DNA of 6,417 nt. Origin: Thermoprotei archaeon (GTDB taxonomy: Archaea; Thermoproteota; Thermoprotei_A; Sulfolobales; NBVN01). The stretch's first letter is position 1. Each line of letters begins with the position of its first letter. The DNA is taken from the NCBI GenBank assembly GCA_003661745.1, contig QMWS01000046.1, positions 1 to 6,417 on the forward strand, written 5' to 3'. The notes beneath the pieces were generated by a model. It saw nothing but the letters and a program-made list of their open reading frames with translations. It ran no database searches and was not told the DNA's origin. A program made the position numbers and the translations under genes. This document shows positions 1-5,974 of the stretch, piece after piece.

Positions 1-708
1 ACTATTAGAGTTAAGTCCTCTAGCACGGGCTCGATGGCAATTAGTGGTAACTTAAGTAATGAGGTAGTTAACTTAATCAGCATCTTTTTGTCGGTGCTTC
101 AGTCCGAAGTAGGCATGTTGCCCAGACTATCAATTAGTGTTGAGACAGGTACTAGCTCAGAGAGCGATGAAGAAGTAGAGCTAAATAGTTCTTACCTCTA
201 CGTAGCAGTAACTAGTGCAATTACGTACTTTTTAAGCGGTGAGGTAAGTTGTGAAATTACTGAGTCAGCTAAGGTACTAGATAGAACTATAGGTGTGGAT
301 GACTCAGTACTAGCCCTTAGGGAGTTTCATAAAGTAGAGGACGGTCACGCGTATATATGGAGGCTTAATGAAGGATACATAGAGTCAGATAGGAAAATTA
401 TTTTAAAATTAAGGAAAGCTGGCAGGTACTCAATGAGCTATATAGAACATGAGTTTACCGACTTAATAACGCATCTGGCAGGTGTAGCATCTATAAGGGC
501 ATTCGAGAAGTTGCTTAATGGTGAGTCCATAATTAGTGAGCTCAGAACTCTTAATGCTATATGGCATATGCTGTATGGAGTGCAGCTGCCTCATGAAGCA
601 GCTAGTGGTAGGTATGTGTTTGTGAAGGAAATAAATAGCTGTACTCTCTACGAGATACTTGAGGTAGGGCAAACCCAGTTCGGTGGATCAGGTAATGCGG
701 ATAGTTAA
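1..708 (+). CDS. Divergent GHMP-superfamily (mevalonate-kinase-like) protein, 5'-partial
   Basis: The reading frame is open from base 1, so the gene enters from the left; the ATG at 34 is probably internal because the codons before it continue a beta-strand-like stretch (TIRVKSSS). By recalled comparison with archaeal mevalonate kinase, about 30 N-terminal residues are missing. Layout resembles that family: an LSISVETGT strand at visible codons 43-51, then LNSSYLYVAVTSA at codons 61-73 where GLGSSA plus helix would lie, GVDDS at 98-102 near the expected catalytic Asp, and LNAIWHMLYGVQLP at 184-197 matching the N-H-L-L-x-x-L-x-V-S-x-P helix. The glycine-rich loop reads ELNSSY, and no C-terminal GAGGGG motif is visible. 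It may be an inactive paralogue, a highly diverged kinase, or unrelated. Its end overlaps ipk by 14 bases, suggesting coupled translation and an isoprenoid role. There is no internal stop. Family assignment is tentative. Confidence 0.5.
   Translation, partial: TIRVKSSSTGSMAISGNLSNEVVNLISIFLSVLQSEVGMLPRLSISVETGTSSESDEEVELNSSYLYVAVTSAITYFLSGEVSCEITESAKVLDRTIGVDDSVLALREFHKVEDGHAYIWRLNEGYIESDRKIILKLRKAGRYSMSYIEHEFTDLITHLAGVASIRAFEKLLNGESIISELRTLNAIWHMLYGVQLPHEAASGRYVFVKEINSCTLYEILEVGQTQFGGSGNADS
682..685 (+). promoter_or_regulatory. Ribosome-binding site (GGTG) that decides the ipk start
   Basis: GGTG within GGTGGATC resembles the archaeal anti-Shine-Dalgarno complement GGAGGTGATC and ends nine bases before the ATG at 695. 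The possible GTG start at 683 lies inside this site, so the ATG is favoured. The site itself is in the coding region of the upstream gene. Confidence 0.5.
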
Positions 709-1480
709 GGTAGTTAAGCTAGGTGGGTCAGTAATAACACAGAAAGACAGACCATTCACTATTAACGTACCAGTACTCTGTGATCTTGCTCAGCAAATTA
801 GCAGGTACTTAAGGGAGAACCCGCAGGTTGTCCTAGTCTTGATACATGGAGGAGGAAGTTTTGGTCACTCATTGGTGCGTGAGTGTCTTAACGTGTATGG
901 CGACGTAACACAGGAGTGCTTTGTACGGGTCGCACACTATATGATGATGCTAAATAGCGCTGTCCTAGAGGTACTATTAGCTAATAACATTAAGGCAGTA
1001 TCAATACCTACTAGATCTATATGCTATGTTAAGGGCTCCGAAGTTATCTGTAACGTAGAGCAGGTAAGGAGATACTTAGACAGTGGCATATGTCCTGTAG
1101 TATTCGGTGATGTAGTTATTGACGTAAGAGGTATGAGATATGTTGTTGTTTCAGGTGACAGACTTGCACATATTATCGCGCGAGAGTTAAGAGCTAAGGA
1201 AGTAGTATTCGTTACTGACGTTGAGGGAATCTTTACTTCTGATCCCAAGAAGGATAGGTCAGCTAGACTTATTAGAGAGTTGAAGGCGGATGAAGTATAT
1301 AGTAAGGTAGAATTTAAGGAAGTAACTGATGTAACTGGCGGGATGGGGACTAAAGTAGGTGAGTTACTCAGATACTGCGCTGAGGGAGCCAAAATACTTG
1401 TTGTGGGAGGCTTCATAAAGGACAATTTATATAATGCTCTATCAATGAAGGATTTCATAGGTACCACCATATGGTGCTGA
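695..1480 (+). CDS. ipk: Isopentenyl phosphate kinase
   Basis: Phosphorylates isopentenyl phosphate with ATP to give IPP, the last step of the archaeal mevalonate route variants; cytosolic. The 261-residue protein has the amino acid kinase fold: KLGGS at 8-12 (ATP phosphate binding), HGGGSFGH at 51-58 with His58 as the family's substrate-binding and catalytic histidine, GDVVID at 138-143, VSGD at 152-155, VTDVEGIF at 173-180 and DVTGGMGTK at 212-220, whose lysine contacts ATP. Length is typical of IPK. The HGGGSFGH histidine and overall pattern separate it from glutamate-5-kinase, UMP kinase and fosfomycin kinases. The ATG at 695 is chosen over GTG at 683, because the residues gained (MDQV) are not family-like and a GGTG site precedes the ATG. 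It overlaps the upstream gene by 14 bases and fni by 10, so translational coupling is likely. Confidence 0.93.
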   Translation: MRIVKVVKLGGSVITQKDRPFTINVPVLCDLAQQISRYLRENPQVVLVLIHGGGSFGHSLVRECLNVYGDVTQECFVRVAHYMMMLNSAVLEVLLANNIKAVSIPTRSICYVKGSEVICNVEQVRRYLDSGICPVVFGDVVIDVRGMRYVVVSGDRLAHIIARELRAKEVVFVTDVEGIFTSDPKKDRSARLIRELKADEVYSKVEFKEVTDVTGGMGTKVGELLRYCAEGAKILVVGGFIKDNLYNALSMKDFIGTTIWC

Positions 1481-2553
1481 AAAGATCGAATAACGAGCGC
1501 AGAAAACTTGACCACATAGACATAGCCCTAGAAAAAGATGATGTCGAGGGACCCATACCAACACTTTTCAATTGCGTGTTTATACCCCATCAAGCAGCAC
1601 CTGAAGTAGATCTTGAGGATGTATCACTTAGGACACGCTTCCTAGGTAGGGATCTTGATGCACCCTTAGTAATTTTAGGTATGACTGGTGGGGCGCCAGG
1701 AACCGAGAAAATTAATAAAGCACTGGCTCAGGCTGCTGAGGAGTTTCGTGTAGCAATAGGTGTCGGAAGTCAGAGGGCAGCTGTTGAGAACGCATCCTTA
1801 AGGCATACATTTTCTATAGTTCGCGAGGTAGCTAAGGACGTACCTGTAATCGCTAATATAGGTGCTGCTGAAGTCCTTAAATACGGCGTGAGGATTATCG
1901 AAAAAGTCGTGGAGATGATTAACGCTGATGCTGTAGCTATTCACTTAAACCTAGCTCAAGAGGCAGTACAGCCGGAGGGAACACCGAAGTTTAAGGGAAT
2001 AATTAGCGCTGTTGCCGACATAGCAAGGAGTGTGGGCGTACCTGTAATCATAAAGGAAGTAGGGAACGGCTTATCTTATGAGGTAGTTAAGAAGTTCTAT
2101 GAAGTAGGTATCAGGTACTTTGACGTCGGAGGTGCTGGCGGAACAAACTGGGTTACAGTTGAGAAATATAGGGCTCTAAAACAAGGTGACATCATTAAGA
2201 AGATGGTTGCTGAGCACTTAATTGAGTGGGGCATTCCAACGGCTGCATCTATTATTGAGGCAAGGAGCGTATCAAATGAACTAGTAATTATAGGCAGTGG
2301 CGGTATAAGGACTGCCTTAGATGCACTAAAAGCCCTCAGGTTGGGGGCTGACCTCGTGGGTATGGCTAGGCCACTTCTTTTAGCATATAAGTCAGGAGCA
2401 CTGAAGGAATATCTTGCATCGTTTATTAGGGCACTAGCTGTTGCCCTCATGCTCTCAGGAGCTAAGAGTATTGCTGAGCTCCGCACTAAGCCGGTAGTAA
2501 TTACAGGTATTTTAAGTGAGTGGATACGTGCTAGGAAATTAAGGGTACCTTAA
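1471..2553 (+). CDS. fni: Isopentenyl-diphosphate delta-isomerase, type 2 (FMN-dependent)
   Basis: Interconverts IPP and DMAPP using reduced FMN and Mg2+; cytosolic, usually a homo-octamer of TIM barrels. The 360-residue protein carries the family signatures in order: RRKLDHIDIA at 10-19, MTGG at 71-74, GVGSQR at 97-102, ANIGAA at 128-133, HLNLAQE at 158-164 with Gln163 matching the catalytic glutamine of the family, QPEG at 167-170 with the metal-binding Glu169, KEVGNG at 195-200, GGAGGTNW at 220-227, and the FMN phosphate loop GSGGIR at 275-280 followed by GADLVGMA at 292-299. It is full length and shows no lost key residue. The ATG at 1471 overlaps the ipk stop by 10 bases; AGGT at 1459-1462 is a weak ribosome-binding site, and GTG at 1474 is an alternative start. 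It receives IPP from IPK and supplies DMAPP to the synthase encoded next. Confidence 0.95.
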   Translation: MVLKRSNNERRKLDHIDIALEKDDVEGPIPTLFNCVFIPHQAAPEVDLEDVSLRTRFLGRDLDAPLVILGMTGGAPGTEKINKALAQAAEEFRVAIGVGSQRAAVENASLRHTFSIVREVAKDVPVIANIGAAEVLKYGVRIIEKVVEMINADAVAIHLNLAQEAVQPEGTPKFKGIISAVADIARSVGVPVIIKEVGNGLSYEVVKKFYEVGIRYFDVGGAGGTNWVTVEKYRALKQGDIIKKMVAEHLIEWGIPTAASIIEARSVSNELVIIGSGGIRTALDALKALRLGADLVGMARPLLLAYKSGALKEYLASFIRALAVALMLSGAKSIAELRTKPVVITGILSEWIRARKLRVP

Positions 2554-2561
2554 GCTTTGTT

Positions 2562-2577
2562 TCTAATACTTTAATTA
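2562..2577 (+). promoter_or_regulatory. Probable archaeal promoter (BRE plus TATA box) for gds
   Basis: In the 60-base gap between fni and gds, TTTAATTA at 2570-2577 fits an archaeal TATA box and TCTAAT at 2562-2567 fits five of six positions of a BRE. A start site about 25 bases past the box centre would fall near 2598-2602, giving a leader of roughly 12-16 bases that contains the GGGGT ribosome-binding site. This suggests gds, the DUF2118-like gene and gltX can be transcribed separately from ipk-fni. Transcription start is predicted, not seen. Confidence 0.5.
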
Positions 2578-2602
2578 AGGCAGCTTTCCCCTATAGTAAG
2601 TC

Positions 2603-2607
2603 GGGGT
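2603..2607 (+). promoter_or_regulatory. Ribosome-binding site (GGGGT) for the TTG start of gds
   Basis: GGGGTAAT at 2603-2610 matches GAGGTGAT at six of eight positions and lies six bases before the TTG at 2614. It supports a TTG start. An ATG at 2609 is in another frame and gives no gds protein. Confidence 0.45.
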
Positions 2608-2613
2608 AATGAA

Positions 2614-3621
2614 TTGGAGGACTTCACAGACCTAATTAACTACGCTAAGAAGATAGCTGCTGAGACGGATAAAGTAATTTTCGAGATAGTTTCAGGTAAA
2701 CCAAAGCTGTTGTATGACGCATCTCTACACTTAATTAAGGCAGGAGGTAAGAGGCTAAGGCCCTTGGCAACTGTACTAGGTGGCAGGCTGTTCGGATTAA
2801 AGGAAGAGATAGGTGTTAAGGCAGGTGCAGCAGTGGAGCTTCTTCACAACTTCACCTTAGTGCACGATGATATTATGGATAAGGACGAATTTAGGCGGGG
2901 TGTCCCGACAGTACATAAATTGTGGGGTGAAGACATAGCTATACTAGCTGGCGACCTGCTTTTCGCTAAAGCGTTTGAGGCATTGTTAAGGCTTGCGGAC
3001 TACGGCATAGATAACGAAGTCATAGTTAAGGCAGCGAGGGAGCTGTGCTGGGCATCAGTTACTGTAGCTGAGGGCCAGGCGCTTGACTTAAGTCTCTCGA
3101 AGCTAGAGACAGTTACTTTAGACGATTACATAGAGATGATATATAAGAAGACAGCTGCACTATTCAAGGCTAGTTTATGCATAGGTGCGATACTCGCTAA
3201 GGCACCTGAGGAGGAGATAGATAAGCTAGCTAGCTACGCAGTAAATGTAGGTATAGCATTCCAGATAAGAGATGATGAGTTAGGCTTGGTTGCCGATGAG
3301 AAAAAGCTTGGCAAGCCTGTCTTTAGCGACCTTAGAGAGGGTAAGAAGACAGTGCTAGTAATTTACGCGCTCTCTAAAGCTTCTGAGGAGGAGAAGAAGT
3401 TCTTACTATCAGTGCTAGGAAACGAGAATGCAACTAAAGAGCAGCTAAAGCGGGCAGCTGAAATAATAATATCCCTAGGAGCTCTGGATTACAGCAATAA
3501 ACTAGCTAATGAATTTCTAGAGAAGGGATTAAGGGCTCTTGACTCGATACATGAGGTCGACTCCGAAGCTAAGGCGCTTCTTAGGAAACTAGCGTTATTT
3601 GTGACAAAGAGGCAGTATTAA
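2614..3621 (+). CDS. gds: Geranylgeranyl diphosphate synthase (short-chain trans-prenyltransferase)
   Basis: Condenses DMAPP and IPP stepwise up to C20 GGPP for archaeal ether lipids. The 335-residue all-helical prenyltransferase shows GGKRLRP at 44-50, the first aspartate-rich motif DDIMD at 85-89, FRRGVPTVH at 93-101, GQALD at 154-158, KTAALF at 179-184, and the second motif FQIRDDELG at 216-224 followed by LGKPVFSDLREGKKT. Phe80, five residues before the first DDxxD, matches the aromatic residue known in archaeal type I GGPP synthases to limit the product to C20, so GGPP is favoured over longer chains. The second motif ends in G rather than D, as in the Sulfolobus enzyme. The start is TTG at 2614, the only sensible in-frame start before the conserved N-terminal helix. 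It abuts the next gene with zero spacing after its TAA. Confidence 0.94.
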   Translation: MEDFTDLINYAKKIAAETDKVIFEIVSGKPKLLYDASLHLIKAGGKRLRPLATVLGGRLFGLKEEIGVKAGAAVELLHNFTLVHDDIMDKDEFRRGVPTVHKLWGEDIAILAGDLLFAKAFEALLRLADYGIDNEVIVKAARELCWASVTVAEGQALDLSLSKLETVTLDDYIEMIYKKTAALFKASLCIGAILAKAPEEEIDKLASYAVNVGIAFQIRDDELGLVADEKKLGKPVFSDLREGKKTVLVIYALSKASEEEKKFLLSVLGNENATKEQLKRAAEIIISLGALDYSNKLANEFLEKGLRALDSIHEVDSEAKALLRKLALFVTKRQY

Positions 3622-4074
3622 ATGAAGGACAACAACCGAAAGGGTCTCGGTACCTCCATAAGCGATAACATGCGAGAGGAGCTGAAAAGACTAAGCAAGT
3701 ACTATGGGCTAGTTAAGTGCTATGTTCTGCGAGATAACGAGCCAAGTCAAGTGGAGTGTAGGGAAGTAGCTAAATATGTGGCTAGCGGTAAAGCATTAAG
3801 AGCGCTGAGGGTATGCAATGAAAGAGTAGGTGCATGCGTTGATGTCGGTGAGGGTGAGGAGGTAGTAGTTTTAGAGATTGCTGGTAGGAGAATCTTTATT
3901 GTCTCAGACGAATGCACACGTGTTAAGCAAAGTCAGAAAATAGCCTACATACTAACGGGTAAAGGTGAGTTAAGAACTGTTAGGTCACCCGTCAACGGAT
4001 ATATACTGCTCTACAACGAAATCTTAGGCGAGAAGGTAGAGAGGTATCAAGTATTCATAGTGGTGAAAGAATGA
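3622..4074 (+). CDS. Uncharacterised archaeal protein, DUF2118-like, with C-terminal barrel-sandwich-like segment
   Basis: Function unknown. The 150-residue soluble protein has no signal peptide or membrane segment. Its C-terminal third, with RSPVNGYILLYNEILGEKVE at 121-140 and a beta strand YQVFIVV at 142-148, resembles a biotinyl/lipoyl-type barrel-sandwich hairpin (SPV-x-G-x-V...G-x-x-V), but the expected modifiable lysine hairpin is not evident. The pattern recalls the archaeal DUF2118 family from memory; this was not checked. Five cysteines (33, 46, 65, 72, 98) are many for so small a hyperthermophile protein and could form disulfides or bind metal. The ATG follows the gds TAA directly, with GAGG nine bases upstream; Met17 is an alternative start. 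Its stop overlaps the gltX start as ATGA. The tight position between gds and gltX implies co-expression, not a proven shared function. Confidence 0.8.
   Translation: MKDNNRKGLGTSISDNMREELKRLSKYYGLVKCYVLRDNEPSQVECREVAKYVASGKALRALRVCNERVGACVDVGEGEEVVVLEIAGRRIFIVSDECTRVKQSQKIAYILTGKGELRTVRSPVNGYILLYNEILGEKVERYQVFIVVKE
4062..4066 (+). promoter_or_regulatory. Ribosome-binding site (GGTGA) for gltX
   Basis: GGTGA ends four bases before the ATG at 4071 and matches the core of the archaeal Shine-Dalgarno sequence. It lies inside the end of the upstream gene, which fits coupled translation across the ATGA overlap. Confidence 0.5.
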
Positions 4075-5876
4075 GTTCCGGAGATAGTAAATCAGGTAAT
4101 GAGTTAGGTGGAAAAATTAGAGATGAAATACTTGCTTGCGCACTAAAAAATGCGGTAGAACACGATGGAAAAGCGATGTTAGGGCCAGTAATGAGCATAC
4201 TGCTAGGCAGGCACCCAGAGTTAAAGCCCAAGGCTAGGGAGCTAGTTAAGGTAGTTAAGGAAGTCATTGAGGAAGTTAATAAGCTCAGTAAAGAGGATCA
4301 AATTAAGTTAATTAAAGAGAAGTTTCCCGAAATCCTAGAAAGCAAACGAGAGGAGAAGGAGAAGAAAGAGCTCCCGCCATTACCGAACGTGAGTAAATAT
4401 GCTGAGGTAAGAACGAGGTTCGCTCCTAATCCTGACTTCCTTATTCATTTAGGGAATGCCAGGCCCGCTATCTTGAGTTATATGTATGCTAGAATGTACA
4501 AGGGTAAGATGATTTTAAGGTTTGAGGACACGGATCCAAAGACGAAGCCGCCCATGCCTGAGGCCTATAGATTAATAAAAGAGGACCTTAAGTGGCTGGG
4601 TGTGCAGTGGGATGAAGAGTACATACAGTCTCTAAGACTCGAAATATATTACGAGATAGTCCGCGAATTAATTAAGCGCGGAGGCGCTTATGTGGATCTG
4701 TGTAAGAGGGAGGAGTTCCAGGCATACAAGCTTAGGGGTGCTCCATGTCCTCACAGAGAGCAGCCCATAGAAAGGAATCTCGAGCTATTCGATAGAATGC
4801 TTGAGGGCGCGTTTAGTGAGGGTGAGGCAGTCCTTAGGGTAAAGACGGACTTAAAACATCCTGACCCATCTGTCAGGGACTGGGTTGCCTTCAGAATAAT
4901 TGACACGGATAAGAACCCACACCCTATCGTCGGCTCTAAGTATATTGTGTGGCCCACATATAATTTTGCCGCTGCAGTAGACGATCACTTACTAGGTATT
5001 ACGCATATTCTGAGGGGTAAGGAGCACGCGGTCAATACGGTAAAGCAAAAATACCTTTATGCCCATATGGGCTGGGAGTACCCTGAGGTAATAAATCTTG
5101 GAAGGCTAAAATTAGAGGGGTTAATACTAAGTAAGTCAAAAATAAAGGAGCTCATAAAGAATAATCCGGGCAAGTTCTCGGGTCCTGACGATATTAGATT
5201 TGGAACTATTGCATCGCTCAGGAATAGGGGTATTGTAGCTGAAGCAATTAGAGAGGTAATTATGGAGGTCGGAGTAAAGTCGACAGATGCTAAAATAAGC
5301 TGGGATAATATTGCAGCAACTAATAGGAAAATAATTGATAGGATTACTAAGCGTATAATGTTCGTTACAGAGCCAGTTAAGCTAATAATTAAGAATTATG
5401 GTGGCGAGCTAAGGGTTACGCTACCTTACCACCCCGAAAATAAGGAGCTTGGATCAAGAAGTATTAGCTTAAGAATCGAGAATGACCAATTAAGTGTATT
5501 CATTAGCAAGTCAGATGCTGACGAGCTGCGTAAGAAAGGTATGATCAGGCTTATGGGGCTATGTAATATCCGCTACTTAAGTAGTGAAGGTAATATTATA
5601 GTAGGCGAATATACAAGTAGCAGCCTAGAGGACGCACGTAAACTCAACTTATCTATTATTCAGTGGGTTCCCACGGGTAATTTTGCTGAAGTAAAAGTGC
5701 TGGTGCCTGAGGAATTAGAGCTGCGGAGATTAATAGGCTTGTCTGAGCCAGCAATAGTTGAGGCATCAAGCGGTGAGCGCCTGCAGTTTATCAGATTTGG
5801 TTTTGTGAAGGTAGAGAAGGTGAGGAAGCTAAGGGACGGTCGGGCTAGGGTTGAGACTATTTACATGCACCAGTAA
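4071..5876 (+). CDS. gltX: Glutamyl-tRNA synthetase, archaeal type
   Basis: Charges tRNA-Glu with glutamate. Archaea generally lack GlnRS, so the enzyme is expected also to mischarge tRNA-Gln for later amidation by GatDE or GatCAB. The 601-residue class I synthetase has an N-terminal helical extension (about 1-105, with a charged KREEKEKKE stretch at 92-100), typical of archaeal GluRS. The Rossmann fold follows with RFAPNP at 116-121, HLGN at 126-129 (HIGH variant) and RFEDTDP. Cys211, Cys226 and His228 (CPHR) occupy the family's inserted acceptor-binding region. VWPTYNFA and DDHLLGITHILRGKEH lie in the glutamate pocket region, and LSKSK at 353-357 is the KMSKS variant. Residues from about 430 on form the beta-barrel anticodon-binding domain shared by archaeal GluRS and eukaryotic GlnRS. 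It starts with the ATGA overlap and is the last gene of the gds unit. Confidence 0.95.
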   Translation: MSSGDSKSGNELGGKIRDEILACALKNAVEHDGKAMLGPVMSILLGRHPELKPKARELVKVVKEVIEEVNKLSKEDQIKLIKEKFPEILESKREEKEKKELPPLPNVSKYAEVRTRFAPNPDFLIHLGNARPAILSYMYARMYKGKMILRFEDTDPKTKPPMPEAYRLIKEDLKWLGVQWDEEYIQSLRLEIYYEIVRELIKRGGAYVDLCKREEFQAYKLRGAPCPHREQPIERNLELFDRMLEGAFSEGEAVLRVKTDLKHPDPSVRDWVAFRIIDTDKNPHPIVGSKYIVWPTYNFAAAVDDHLLGITHILRGKEHAVNTVKQKYLYAHMGWEYPEVINLGRLKLEGLILSKSKIKELIKNNPGKFSGPDDIRFGTIASLRNRGIVAEAIREVIMEVGVKSTDAKISWDNIAATNRKIIDRITKRIMFVTEPVKLIIKNYGGELRVTLPYHPENKELGSRSISLRIENDQLSVFISKSDADELRKKGMIRLMGLCNIRYLSSEGNIIVGEYTSSSLEDARKLNLSIIQWVPTGNFAEVKVLVPEELELRRLIGLSEPAIVEASSGERLQFIRFGFVKVEKVRKLRDGRARVETIYMHQ

Positions 5877-5885
5877 TAGACGCGA

Positions 5886-5904
5886 CGCTGTCTGAGCGGG
5901 TTTT
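5886..5904 (+). terminator. Possible weak transcription terminator after gltX
   Basis: CGCT at 5886-5889 can pair with AGCG at 5895-5898 across a five-base loop, followed by GG and TTTT at 5901-5904. The four-pair stem is weak for a hyperthermophile, and archaeal termination depends mainly on T-runs, so the T stretches here and at 5927-5930 may be what matters. It is placed correctly between gltX and the L7Ae promoter. Confidence 0.25.
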
Positions 5905-5924
5905 AGTTAGCAAGAATCATAACT

Positions 5925-5934
5925 CCTTTTAAAC
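5925..5934 (+). promoter_or_regulatory. TATA box of the L7Ae gene
   Basis: CCTTTTAAAC is a good archaeal TATA box; CATAAC just upstream is a partial BRE. The expected start of transcription, about 25 bases past the box centre, is near 5953-5957. That places the TTG at 5951 at or before the RNA start and gives a leader of about 20 bases ending at the ATG at 5975. Confidence 0.6.
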
Positions 5935-5961
5935 CCTTAACGATATTATTTTGGCGACGAC

Positions 5962-5967
5962 GAGGTG
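5962..5967 (+). promoter_or_regulatory. Strong ribosome-binding site (GAGGTG) that decides the L7Ae start
   Basis: GAGGTG is a strong match to the archaeal Shine-Dalgarno core and ends seven bases before the ATG at 5975, but only one base before the ATG at 5969. The ATG at 5975 is therefore preferred. Part of this site can pair with CCACC at 5984-5988. Confidence 0.65.
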
Positions 5968-5974
5968 GATGAGA

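Noticed and set aside
463..672. A 69-residue minus-strand frame with several cysteines and histidines (possible small zinc protein)
   Set aside because: It is opposite the GHMP-like gene; the cysteine spacing does not form clear CxxC pairs apart from a single CYTC, so it is likely chance.
1024..1515. A 163-residue minus-strand open frame opposite ipk
   Set aside because: It lies antisense to a well-supported gene, has a serine/threonine/leucine-rich composition typical of antisense frames, and no recognisable motif.
2097..2486. A 129-residue minus-strand open frame opposite fni
   Set aside because: It is antisense to the conserved FMN-binding part of fni, with no ribosome-binding site or motif noted.
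2571..2744. Exact 13-base direct repeat (TTAATTAAGGCAG) at 2571-2583 and 2731-2743
   Set aside because: One copy is in the AT-rich promoter and the other encodes LIKA in gds; TTAATTAAGG-type codon runs are common in this genome, so I treat it as coincidence.
701..4260. Shared TAGTTAAGGTAGTTAAG near 702 and 4243
   Set aside because: Both encode a VKVVK run with the same preferred codons; they lie in unrelated genes and do not mark a mobile or regulatory repeat.
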